A stretch of DNA of 64,000 nt, taken from contig NZ_CP059572.1 in the NCBI RefSeq assembly GCF_019175365.1, forward strand, positions 5,518,001-5,582,000, read 5' to 3'. Below are positions 8,184 to 16,006 of this stretch, piece by piece. Position numbers and translations under genes: made by a program. The DNA comes from Actinomadura graeca (GTDB lineage: Bacteria; Actinomycetota; Actinomycetes; Streptosporangiales; Streptosporangiaceae). How positions within the stretch are numbered: position 1 is the first letter of the stretch; every line of letters begins with the position of its first letter. The notes below the pieces were generated by a model that ran no database searches, was not told the origin of the DNA, and saw only the letters and a program-made list of their open reading frames with translations.

Positions 8184-9140
8184 GTGTTGCACCTCAGAGT
8201 GATCGTTCCGGCCGACCGGACCGAAGCCGTCTGCGCGTTGCTCGGCGACAGCCGAGGCGCGACGAACATCGTCGTCGTCCCCGGCGCGGCGCGCTCGCCG
8301 CGCGGCGACCTGGTGACCAGCGACATCGCCCGGGAGGCCGCCAACGAGGTGCTCGCGGGGCTGCGGGACCTCGGGCTGGAGCGGGACGGCTCCATCGCGG
8401 TCGAGAAGATCGACCTGCCGCTGTCGGAGACCGCGGACCTCGCCGAGAGACGGGCCCCCGGGCACGGCGACGACGCCGTCGTCTGGGCGGACCTCGACCG
8501 GCAGGTCACCGAGGGAACGGCGCTGACGTGGTCGTTCGTGGCGTTCCTGGCACTGGCGACGCAGCTGGCCGGCATCGCCGCTCTGATCGACTCGCCGGTC
8601 CTGGTGGTCGGCGCGATGGTGCTCGGCCCGGAGTTCGCCGCCGTCGCGGCCATCTGCTACGGGCTGACGCGCCGGCAGCCGTGGCGGATCGCCCAGGCGG
8701 TGCGGACGCTGGCCGCCGGATTCCTCATCGCCATCGTGATCACCTATGTGTGCGCCCTGGTGAGTCACTGGACCGGGGTGATCGAGATGTCGCGGCTGCC
8801 GGACGAGCGGCCGCTGACCGCGTTCATCTACAGCCCGGACCGCTGGTCGTTCATCGTCGCTCTGCTGGCGGGCGCCGCCGGGGTGCTGTCGCTGACGGCC
8901 GGGAAGTCGTCCGCGCTGGTCGGGGTGTTCATCTCCGTCACCACCGTGCCCGCCGCGGGCAACCTCGCGGTCGCGCTCGCGCTCGAGCACGGCAGCGAGA
9001 TCAACGGCTCCCTGCTCCAGCTGGCCCTGAACTTCGCCGGGATGATCATCGCGGGGACGGCGACGCTGCTCGTCCAGCGCGCGATGTGGGCGCTCGTGCT
9101 CCGCCGGAAGGGCCGGAGGGCAGCGGGACAGGGAACTTAG
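8184..9140 (+). CDS. DUF389 integral membrane protein
   Basis: I take GTG 8184 as start because homologues begin MLHLRVIVP. ATG 8175, three codons upstream in frame, is the alternative. An N-terminal ferredoxin-like cytoplasmic domain of about 110 residues precedes at least five membrane spans, among them FVAFLALATQLAGIAALI, LVVGAMVLGPEFAAVAAI, FLIAIVITYVCAL and FIVALLAGAAGVLSL. The LVVGAMVLGPEF and TAGKSSALVGVFISVTTVPA stretches are typical of DUF389 (TIGR00341-like). The transport or sensing role of this family is undetermined. Confidence 0.85.
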   Translation: MLHLRVIVPADRTEAVCALLGDSRGATNIVVVPGAARSPRGDLVTSDIAREAANEVLAGLRDLGLERDGSIAVEKIDLPLSETADLAERRAPGHGDDAVVWADLDRQVTEGTALTWSFVAFLALATQLAGIAALIDSPVLVVGAMVLGPEFAAVAAICYGLTRRQPWRIAQAVRTLAAGFLIAIVITYVCALVSHWTGVIEMSRLPDERPLTAFIYSPDRWSFIVALLAGAAGVLSLTAGKSSALVGVFISVTTVPAAGNLAVALALEHGSEINGSLLQLALNFAGMIIAGTATLLVQRAMWALVLRRKGRRAAGQGT

Positions 9141-9225
9141 GTCGATGGAAAATCGGCCATGAGGCTGTGCGCGCATAGCACCTGAGGGGGACGCCGACGG
9201 CGGGACCAGGCACTAGGTTCGGACT

Positions 9226-10173
9226 ATGCCGATCATCGCCACCCAGGGGCTGACGATGAGGTTCCCCCGGGTGACCGCCCTGGACGACCTCTCGGTGGCC
9301 GTCGAACCCGGGGTCGTCGGGCTCGTGGGCGCCAACGGCGCCGGCAAGTCGACGCTCATCAAGATCCTGCTGGGCCTCCAGCCGCCGAGCGCCGGGACGG
9401 CGACCGTGCTGGGCATGGACATCGCCCGCGAGGGCGTCCGGATCCGCGAGAGCGTCGGGTTCATGCCGGAGTACGAGTGCCTGCCGCCCGACGTGTCCGC
9501 GACCGAGTTCGTCGTCCACATGGCCCGCATGTGCGGGCTGCCCCCCACCGCCGCCCGCGAGCGCGCGGCCGACACGCTCCGCCACGTCGGGCTGTACGAG
9601 GAGCGCTACCGTCCCATCGGCGGCTACTCCACCGGGATGCGGCAGCGCGTGAAGCTGGCGCAGGCCCTCGTCCACGACCCGAAGCTCGTGTTCCTGGACG
9701 AGCCCACCAACGGCCTCGACCCGGCCGGGCGCGACGAGATGCTCGACCTCATCCGCCGGATCGGCGCCGAGTTCGGGATCAGCGTCCTGGTCACGTCGCA
9801 CCTGCTGGGGGAGCTGGAGCGCGTCTGCGACCACGTCGTCATCATCGACGGCGGGAGGCTGCTGCGGTCCCAGGCCGTCGAGGCGTACACCACCGAGAGC
9901 GGCGTGCTCACCGTCGAGGTGGACGAGGGGCGCGACGACCTCGGCCGGCACCTGCACGCCCAGGGCGTCGCCGTCCACCCCGAGGGACGGTTCCTCATCG
10001 TCGACATCGCCGGGGAGACGACCTACGACCTCGTCCGCGACGGCGTCGCCGACCTCGGCCTGCGGCTGATCCGGATGGAGCAGCGCCGCCACCACATCGA
10101 AGAGGTCTTCCAGGAGGCGCCGCCCGAGCGGCGGGCGCCCGCAGGGAACGTCCCGCAGGGAGCGCCCCGATGA
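9226..10173 (+). CDS. ABC exporter ATPase subunit (first pair)
   Basis: This 315-residue nucleotide-binding protein has Walker A GANGAGKST (about residues 40-48), signature YSTGMRQRVKLAQ, Walker B LVFLDEPTNGLDP and a switch His in LVTSHLL. About 90 extra C-terminal residues follow the ATPase core, as in ABC-2 drug and antibiotic exporters. It overlaps the next gene by ATGA and begins the operon ATPase-permease-ATPase-permease (9226-12669). Substrate unknown. Confidence 0.93.
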   Translation: MPIIATQGLTMRFPRVTALDDLSVAVEPGVVGLVGANGAGKSTLIKILLGLQPPSAGTATVLGMDIAREGVRIRESVGFMPEYECLPPDVSATEFVVHMARMCGLPPTAARERAADTLRHVGLYEERYRPIGGYSTGMRQRVKLAQALVHDPKLVFLDEPTNGLDPAGRDEMLDLIRRIGAEFGISVLVTSHLLGELERVCDHVVIIDGGRLLRSQAVEAYTTESGVLTVEVDEGRDDLGRHLHAQGVAVHPEGRFLIVDIAGETTYDLVRDGVADLGLRLIRMEQRRHHIEEVFQEAPPERRAPAGNVPQGAPR

Positions 10174-11048
10174 GCACCAGCACGATCCACGACATCGGCT
10201 ACCGGCACTACGACGGCCGCCGCAACGGCCGCGCGTACGTGCTGCGGTCGCTGTTCGTGCACAACCTGCGCGCCGCGTACGGCCTCGGCCGTCCCGCCCG
10301 CGCCAAGGTCATGCCGTTCCTCCTCGCGGCGATCATGCTGCTGCCCGCCGCGGGGTCGGTCGCGGTCTTCGCCGTCACCAAGCAGGAGGACGCGCTCATG
10401 CGTTACTCCTCCTACGCGCCGCTCCTCCAGGTGATCATCGCGATCTTCCTGGCGACGCAGGCGCCGGTGCTGGCCTCGCGGGAGCTGCGCTTCCACGTCG
10501 TCCCGCTGTACTTCTCGCGCCCCGTCGGCCACCTGGACTTCGTGCTGGCCAAGGTCGTGGCCATGACCACCGCGCTGTTCGCGCTCATGGCGGTGCCCGT
10601 CACCGTCCTGTACGTCGGCGGGCTGGTGACCAAGGTCCCCGACTCGGCGGACCAGCTGGGCCGCTACCTCGGCGCCCTGGTCGGCTGCGTGCTGTTCGCG
10701 CTCGTCCTCGGCGCCATCGGGATGGTGGTCGCGGCGTTCACGCCCCGGCGCGGCTTCGGCGTCGCCGCCGTCATCGCCGTCTACATGCTGAGCAGCACGT
10801 TCGTCCTGATCGTGCAGGGCATCGCCGAGGAGCAGACCGACTTCACGCTGTCCGGCTGGGTCGGGCTGCTCGCCCCGTTCAACCTGGTCGACGCCGTGCA
10901 GGTGAGGCTGCTCGGCGCGGAGAAGTCGTCGGTGCAGGTGGCGCCCGGCGTGGCGGGCGGCGCGATCGCGCTCGCGCTGTGCGCCGTCATCGTCCTCGGC
11001 GCGGTCGCGGTCCTGTACCGCCGGTTCCGGAAGGCGGGCCTGTCATGA
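10170..11048 (+). CDS. ABC-2 type exporter permease (first pair)
   Basis: ATG 10170 overlaps the preceding stop (ATGA). The frame is open upstream, but there it shadows the ATPase gene. The 292 residues contain about six membrane spans (for example AKVMPFLLAAIMLLPAAGSV, TALFALMAVPVTVLYVGGLV, CVLFALVLGAIGMVVAAF). The start MSTSTIHDIGYRHYDGRRNG matches actinobacterial ABC-2 permeases of this kind. The segment VPLYFSRPVGHLDFVLAK resembles the conserved cytoplasmic coupling region. It should pair with the ATPase at 9226. Confidence 0.88.
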   Translation: MSTSTIHDIGYRHYDGRRNGRAYVLRSLFVHNLRAAYGLGRPARAKVMPFLLAAIMLLPAAGSVAVFAVTKQEDALMRYSSYAPLLQVIIAIFLATQAPVLASRELRFHVVPLYFSRPVGHLDFVLAKVVAMTTALFALMAVPVTVLYVGGLVTKVPDSADQLGRYLGALVGCVLFALVLGAIGMVVAAFTPRRGFGVAAVIAVYMLSSTFVLIVQGIAEEQTDFTLSGWVGLLAPFNLVDAVQVRLLGAEKSSVQVAPGVAGGAIALALCAVIVLGAVAVLYRRFRKAGLS

Positions 11049-11956
11049 GCGAGCTGAGGCTGGACGGCGTGTCCCGCTGGTACGGCAACGTCGTCGCCGT
11101 CAACGGGATCTCCATGACGGTCGGCCCCGGCGTCACCGGGCTGCTCGGCCCGAACGGCGCCGGCAAGTCCACGCTGATCCACATGATGGGCGGCTTCCTC
11201 GCCCCCTCGTCCGGGACGGTCACGCTGGACGGCGAGCCGATCTGGCAGAACCCCGGCGTCTACCGCGGCCTCGGGCTCGTGCCCGAGCGGGAGTCGGCCT
11301 ACGACTTCCTCACCGGCGAGCAGTTCATCCTCGCGATGGCCAAGCTCCACAGGCTGGCCGACCCGGAGGCCTGCGCGCGGCGCGCCATCGCGCAGGTCGA
11401 GATGGGCTACGCCGCCGGACGCACGATCGGCACCTACTCCAAGGGCATGAAGCAACGCATCAAGATGGCGTCCGCGCTGGTCCACGACCCGCCCGTCCTC
11501 CTGCTGGACGAGCCGTTCAACGGCATGGACCCCCGGCAGCGGCTCCAGCTCATGGACCTCATCCGCCGGATGGCCGCCGAGGGCCGCACCATCCTGTTCA
11601 GCTCGCACATCCTGGAGGAGGTCGAGCGGCTCGCCAGCCACATCGAGGTCATCGTGGCCGGCCGGCACGCCGCGTCCGGCGACTTCCGCAAGATCCGCAG
11701 GCTGATGACGGACCGGCCGCACATCTTCCTCGTCCGCTCGTCCGACGACCGCCGCCTCGCCGCCTCGATCATCGCCGACGGCTCGGCCAGCAGCGTCCAG
11801 CTCACCGACAAGGGCCTGCAGATCGAGGCGGTCGACTTCCAGCGCTTCACCTGGCTCCTCCCGCGGATCTCCCGCGAGGCGCAGGTGCGGCTCTGGGAGG
11901 TCTCCCCGGCGGACGAGTCCCTGGAAAGCGTCTTCTCCTACCTGGTGGCCCGATGA
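11045..11956 (+). CDS. ABC exporter ATPase subunit (second pair)
   Basis: Start ATG 11045 overlaps the previous stop. The 303 residues carry Walker A GPNGAGKST, signature TYSKGMKQRIKMA, Walker B VLLLDEPFNGMDP and a switch His in LFSSHILEEVERL. It differs clearly in sequence from the first ATPase of the operon, so the operon may encode one heteromeric exporter with two different ATPases or two separate transporters. Confidence 0.93.
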   Translation: MSELRLDGVSRWYGNVVAVNGISMTVGPGVTGLLGPNGAGKSTLIHMMGGFLAPSSGTVTLDGEPIWQNPGVYRGLGLVPERESAYDFLTGEQFILAMAKLHRLADPEACARRAIAQVEMGYAAGRTIGTYSKGMKQRIKMASALVHDPPVLLLDEPFNGMDPRQRLQLMDLIRRMAAEGRTILFSSHILEEVERLASHIEVIVAGRHAASGDFRKIRRLMTDRPHIFLVRSSDDRRLAASIIADGSASSVQLTDKGLQIEAVDFQRFTWLLPRISREAQVRLWEVSPADESLESVFSYLVAR

Positions 11957-12669
11957 ACCCGACCATTGCCATGATCACGTTCCGGGCGATGCTCGGCCGC
12001 CGCCGGGCGCTGCTCCTGCTGGCGCTGCCGCTGGTGCTGCTCGTCCTCGCGGCCGTCCTGCGCTACACCGGCAACGACGACCTCGACATCTCCGCGGACG
12101 TCCTCCAGAAGTTCGGCCTGGCGACGCTGCTGCCGCTGCTGGCCCTCATCGCCGGCACCGGCGTGATCGGCCCGGAGATCGACGACGGCCAGATCATGTA
12201 CGTGCTGACCAAGCCCATCCCGCGCCAGGTCGTCGTCCTCACCAAGCTCGCGGTGGCGATCGTCCTGGTGACCGCCTTCGCGGTGGTGCCGACGCTGCTG
12301 GCGGGCCTGATCCTGACGGGGACGACCGCGCAGATGACACCGGCCTTCACCGTCGGCGTCCTCGTGGGCGGCGTCACCTACAGCGCCGTGTTCGTGGCCC
12401 TCGCGGTGGCCAGCCGCAACGCCGTCACGATCGGCCTCCTGTACGCCCTGGTGTGGGAGAGCCTCCTCGGCAACTTCGCCCCCGGCGCGAAGTCGGCGTC
12501 CATCCAGCAGTGGGCCCTGTCCGTCACCGACGCCCTCACCTCGGCCAGCCCGGTGAAGTCGTCCGTGGACCTCCCGGTCGCCATTCCGCTCCTGGTGGCG
12601 GTGGCCCTGGCCGGCACGTTCCTGGCCGTCCACCGCCTCCGTTCCCTCGCCGTAGCGAGCGCCGACTAG
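11953..12669 (+). CDS. ABC-2 type exporter permease (second pair)
   Basis: Start ATG 11953 overlaps the stop of the second ATPase (ATGA). The 238 residues have about six hydrophobic spans (ALLLLALPLVLLVLAAVL, LATLLPLLALIAGTGVIG, AVAIVLVTAFAVVPTLLAGLIL and others). The segment EIDDGQIMYVLTKPIPRQVVVLTKL matches the conserved loop of NatB/ABC-2 permeases that couples to the ATPase. It is last in the operon. Confidence 0.88.
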   Translation: MNPTIAMITFRAMLGRRRALLLLALPLVLLVLAAVLRYTGNDDLDISADVLQKFGLATLLPLLALIAGTGVIGPEIDDGQIMYVLTKPIPRQVVVLTKLAVAIVLVTAFAVVPTLLAGLILTGTTAQMTPAFTVGVLVGGVTYSAVFVALAVASRNAVTIGLLYALVWESLLGNFAPGAKSASIQQWALSVTDALTSASPVKSSVDLPVAIPLLVAVALAGTFLAVHRLRSLAVASAD

Positions 12670-12753
12670 GACGGAACCCCTGGGCGCGGGGCGGCCCCGG
12701 CCGCTCCGCGAATCGGCTTGTCCATCGCTCCTGTACGGCGTTAGCTTGCGGAA

Positions 12754-13407
12754 GTGGATCTCTTCTCACGCTCGTGGACGGCGTTGCGCGCGGCGGTCGA
12801 CGAACTCTCCGGCCAGGACTGGGAGCGGCCGTCCGGCTGCGCGGGCTGGCTCGTCCGGGACCTGGTGTGCCATCTGGTCATCGACGCCCAGGACGTCCTG
12901 ATCACGCTGGTCACGCCCTCGGAGTCCGAACCGACCGTGGACTCGGCCACCTACTGGGACCTCGTCGAGCCGCCGACCGGCGAGGACCCGCTCGACGCCC
13001 TGATCCCCCGGCTGGCCGCCGCGTACGGCGAGCCGAGGTGGCTGAAGTTCCACTTCGACGACGTCGGCTCCGCCGCCGGCCGCGCCGCCGAACTCGCGGA
13101 CGCGAACGCCCGTGTCAGCACCCAGGACAAGGTCCTGACCGTGGGCGACTTCCTGGCCGCGTACGTCATGGAATGGACGTTGCACCACCTCGACCTGATC
13201 GCGCACCTGCCGTCCGCCGCCGAACCGCCCGCCGAGACCCTCGCGGCCGCCCGCGCCTCCCTGGAGAAGATCATCGGGACGCCGGTCCCGGCGTCCTTCT
13301 CCGACGCCGACGCCCTGCTGGTCGTGACCGGGCGCCGTCCCCCGACGGACGCCGACAGGGCCGCCCTGGGCGGGCTGGCCGCGAGGATCCCGCTCGCGCT
13401 CGGCTGA
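12754..13407 (+). CDS. Mycothiol-dependent maleylpyruvate isomerase/DinB-fold protein
   Basis: The 217 residues start at GTG 12754. The N-terminal half fits the MDMPI N-terminal (DinB-like) four-helix domain: DLFSRSWTALRAAVDELSGQDWERPSGCAGWLVRDLVCHLV, with metal-ligand type His near residue 34 and a later WTLHHLDLIAHL. Actinobacteria hold many such proteins, thought to be mycothiol-dependent transferases or isomerases. The specific reaction here is not evident. No ribosome site is obvious, so the message may be nearly leaderless. Confidence 0.75.
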   Translation: MDLFSRSWTALRAAVDELSGQDWERPSGCAGWLVRDLVCHLVIDAQDVLITLVTPSESEPTVDSATYWDLVEPPTGEDPLDALIPRLAAAYGEPRWLKFHFDDVGSAAGRAAELADANARVSTQDKVLTVGDFLAAYVMEWTLHHLDLIAHLPSAAEPPAETLAAARASLEKIIGTPVPASFSDADALLVVTGRRPPTDADRAALGGLAARIPLALG

Positions 13408-13687
13408 ACAAGCCCGCGACCGGGCAACACGAACGGCTTCGAGTGTGGCGCGGGCCGTCGTACCTGGAATGGATGGACGAGGAGACGCAAGCTCCTGGCG
13501 CGTAGCCCCGATGGCGGCCCGCAGTTCCCGGGATAGCGCGGACGGGTGGGTCTGGAGGGATAGCGCGGCGGCGTGCTGGATCCGGCGGCCCGTCAGCCAG
13601 GCGCAGGCAGAACGTGGTCGGCGCCTGACATGGAGACGGCCCCACGCCTACTGTGAAGTCGTCGACGCTTCGCGGAAGGGCAGGGCC

Positions 13688-14872
13688 ATGTCTGACGACA
13701 CTCCCAGCACCGTCGGAACGCGGCTGGCTCGTGCGCGCAAACGTCGCGGCCTCACCCAGATCGGTCTAGCCGAACGAGCGACGTACTCCCGCTCCCACAT
13801 CGCCGGGGTGGAGGCTGGCCGGAAAGTCGCCACCCCGGCGTTCGTCGCCTCGGTGGCTGCGGCCCTTAACGTCGACCCCGCTGAGCTCTACGGGCAGCCC
13901 TACCAGGCACATGGTCGCGATGACCGGCTTCATGCGGTGATCCCGGAACTGCGCCGGGCCATCGCGTTGGGTGATGTGGGCCCTGACCTGCGCGGGTCGT
14001 CGCGTTCCCTCGATGTGCTGGCGGCCGAGACCGCCACCGTCCGGCGCCTGCTGAACGACGCGAAGCTGTCGAAGGCCGGGACGCGGCTCCCATCGGTCTT
14101 GGAAGAACTGTCCTGGTGGGCTCATGACGGTGACGACCCGCGAGCATGGGGGTTGCTGAGCAGGGCCCTCTACCTGGCCGCGAGCCTGACACGCAGACTC
14201 GGTTACAGCGGAGACTGCCTCGCGCTGCTCGAACGTGAGGCCGCGGCGGCGCGGCGTAGCGGTGAACCGAATCTCCGCCTGCTCGAACCGCTGCTGCGGG
14301 CCCTGGTGCTGACCGGCATGAACCAGTCGCTACCCGCACTGCGTCTTCTCGATCGGGCCTCCGCCGAGGTGGTGACCGGCCGTCCGGACGCGGGCGAGGT
14401 ACAAGGCGCGCTGGGACTGCGTTCGGCCGTCATCGCCGCCCGGGCGGGTGACGCGACGCGGGCGTGGGACTACCACGGGCGGGTGACCGACATGATCCAT
14501 GCCGCGGGCCAGGTGACCGCGGTGTACGGGCAGGAGGTGACCGCGGCGAACGCGGCCGTACACGGTGCGGCCGTCGCGGTCGAGCTCGGCGACATGGACG
14601 AGGCCGTACGACGGGACGAGCGGATCGGTGAGCGGACGCTGTCGGCCCTGCCGCTCGAACGGCGGACGCATCATGAGATCGACATGGCGCGAGCACTCAC
14701 CGAGGCGGGCGCCTATGACCGGGCGTTGCGGCGGCTGTCGTTCGCCGAGCGGAACGCGCCACTGATGACGCACTACCACCCGACTGCTCACACGGTGGTG
14801 GCACATCTGGTGGACGTACGGCGCACTCTGCCAGAGCCGCTGCGTCGCCTCCATGCCCGGGTAGTCGGCTAG
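13688..14872 (+). CDS. XRE-family regulator with TPR-like C-terminus
   Basis: The 394 residues start at ATG 13688, preceded by GGAAGGG. Residues ~8-62 form an XRE helix-turn-helix (GTRLARARKRRGLTQIGLAERATYSRSHIAGVEAG). The remaining ~320 residues are helical, Ala/Leu/Arg-rich and tetratricopeptide-like (RAWGLLSRALYLAASLTRRLGYSGDCLALLEREAAAARRSG). Such regulators usually sense a peptide or a small partner protein through the TPR part. It sits 80 bp upstream of a set of overlapping tiny genes, which look like its partners. Third-position GC is somewhat lower than in the core genes around it, which would fit later acquisition. Confidence 0.85.
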   Translation: MSDDTPSTVGTRLARARKRRGLTQIGLAERATYSRSHIAGVEAGRKVATPAFVASVAAALNVDPAELYGQPYQAHGRDDRLHAVIPELRRAIALGDVGPDLRGSSRSLDVLAAETATVRRLLNDAKLSKAGTRLPSVLEELSWWAHDGDDPRAWGLLSRALYLAASLTRRLGYSGDCLALLEREAAAARRSGEPNLRLLEPLLRALVLTGMNQSLPALRLLDRASAEVVTGRPDAGEVQGALGLRSAVIAARAGDATRAWDYHGRVTDMIHAAGQVTAVYGQEVTAANAAVHGAAVAVELGDMDEAVRRDERIGERTLSALPLERRTHHEIDMARALTEAGAYDRALRRLSFAERNAPLMTHYHPTAHTVVAHLVDVRRTLPEPLRRLHARVVG

Positions 14873-14952
14873 GGAATGGCGGCTCGATCCGCAACCGCGG
14901 GATGTTCTGAGTCGGAACAGTGCCGGTTTTCACAACCCGCATTCTGTGACTC

Positions 14953-15213
14953 ATGGAACACGATCGATCACTCAACGAGTCCAAGGCCGCCTTAAGTCGT
15001 GATGTGTTGGCGCAAAAGGCCGCACTGCGGGGGGAGTTTCCTGGGTGGTCGATCATCCGCACTACCGATACCGGGCGTTGGTGGGCGACGCGGGTGACGC
15101 TGGTCAGTGAGGATCTGTCGCGGGTCGAGGGCTCCACCTTCGACGCCGACACGGCTGACGGGCTGCGCCTCAAGTTGCGGGAGGCTGCCCGCGCCGAGGA
15201 GGCCGGGCAGTGA
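14953..15213 (+). CDS. Small unknown protein downstream of XRE regulator (1)
   Basis: This 86-residue protein (start ATG 14953) is soluble and charged. It has a central FPGWSIIRTTDTGRWWATR segment, then a D-x-D-T-A-D-G-L-R helix (ADTADGLRLKLREAARAEE). The pattern resembles short actinobacterial proteins encoded next to XRE regulators. I cannot name a family. Its stop overlaps the next start (GTGA), so translation is coupled. Confidence 0.65.
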   Translation: MEHDRSLNESKAALSRDVLAQKAALRGEFPGWSIIRTTDTGRWWATRVTLVSEDLSRVEGSTFDADTADGLRLKLREAARAEEAGQ

Positions 15214-15443
15214 GCGGGCGCGAGGAGGCCCTGCGCGCCTTGTCGGACGGGCTGGTCGCGCGCGGTATCGCCGTCCGCACCTACGCCACGAACCTGATCG
15301 TCACCGGGCGGAACGAGCGCCAATTTCTGATCACCTGCAGGAACGGCAGGTTCCGCTGGGGGCTGGGCGACGACATCGGGCCGATCACGGACGTGGACGG
15401 CGCGGTCCGACACGTCGCCGACGCTCTGGTGTGCCCGCCATGA
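15210..15443 (+). CDS. Small unknown protein downstream of XRE regulator (2)
   Basis: This 77-residue protein starts at GTG 15210 inside the previous stop. An N-terminal helix (EEALRALSDGLVARGI) is followed by short strands (VRTYATNLIVTG, RQFLITCRNGRFRWGLGD) and a closing helix (DGAVRHVADAL). This alpha-beta-alpha outline is like the neighbouring small proteins. It overlaps the next gene by ATGA. Confidence 0.62.
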   Translation: MSGREEALRALSDGLVARGIAVRTYATNLIVTGRNERQFLITCRNGRFRWGLGDDIGPITDVDGAVRHVADALVCPP

Positions 15444-15721
15444 CCGGCGTTCCCGCGCCGCGTTTCCCGCTCGGGGTGTCGCACTGGCGAGGCAATACCA
15501 CCGGACATTATTGGGCGCTGCTTCCCTGGCCCTGGTCCCGGCTGGGTTATCTGCTGATCGAGGCCAGAAGTGAGGACGACCTGGCCGGACACGTCCAACA
15601 CCTCATGGACGGCATGGCCACGACCCGCAGCGGAGCGGCTTCCCGATCGGACCACCCTTCTCCAGCCCAGATGCCCCACTTCGCGGCCCCGCCGCGTCAC
15701 CGTCACCGGAGGAGTTCCTGA
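15440..15721 (+). CDS. Small unknown Trp-rich protein downstream of XRE regulator (3)
   Basis: This 93-residue protein starts at ATG 15440, overlapping the previous stop. The first ~60 residues are aromatic (SHWRGNTTGHYWALLPWPWSR) followed by an acidic helix (ARSEDDLAGHVQHLMDGM). The last ~30 residues are Ser/Pro/His/Arg-rich and end HRHRRSS. That tail may be disordered. No family recognised. Confidence 0.58.
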   Translation: MTGVPAPRFPLGVSHWRGNTTGHYWALLPWPWSRLGYLLIEARSEDDLAGHVQHLMDGMATTRSGAASRSDHPSPAQMPHFAAPPRHRHRRSS

Positions 15722-15722
15722 A

Positions 15723-15932
15723 ATGCCGCTTCGCGTGCCCGATCCTCGGGAGGACCCCAGGGTCGGGCCTTGGACGTGGTGGTTGCTGCTGATCGGGTCC
15801 CGCCAGCTCCACCCGACCTCCGTATGGACCCAGGAGGCCCCGGCCGCGGACAGCCCTGCGGTCGAGAGCGGCGGGACGGCCCTCCCGTCCCGCCGCCGCG
15901 CCCCGGACCGGAAAGGACGACGGTGCCGGTGA
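15723..15932 (+). CDS. Possible fourth mini-gene of the XRE cassette
   Basis: ATG 15723 lies 1 bp after the previous stop and has a strong GGAGGAG site eight bases upstream, the main argument for it. The 69-residue product (MPLRVPDPREDPRVGPWTWW...) is Pro/Trp-rich and then basic. Against it, a perfect 12-bp hairpin lies inside the frame (15868-15896) and the C-terminus looks like non-coding translation. The real product may be shorter, or the site may be a relic. Confidence 0.4.
   Translation: MPLRVPDPREDPRVGPWTWWLLLIGSRQLHPTSVWTQEAPAADSPAVESGGTALPSRRRAPDRKGRRCR
15868..15896 (+). terminator. Hairpin at the end of the XRE cassette
   Basis: GCGGCGGGACGG / CCGTCCCGCCGC is a perfect 12-bp stem with a 5-base loop. 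It lies between the mini-genes and the converging DUF4132 gene, so it probably ends transcription from one or both sides. Confidence 0.5.
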
Positions 15933-16006
15933 GTGCGCGGTACGGGTATCGGGGACGATGACGGTGACGCCGGAGGGCCGGCGGGTGTGGCTGGACGCCG
16001 CCAGGC

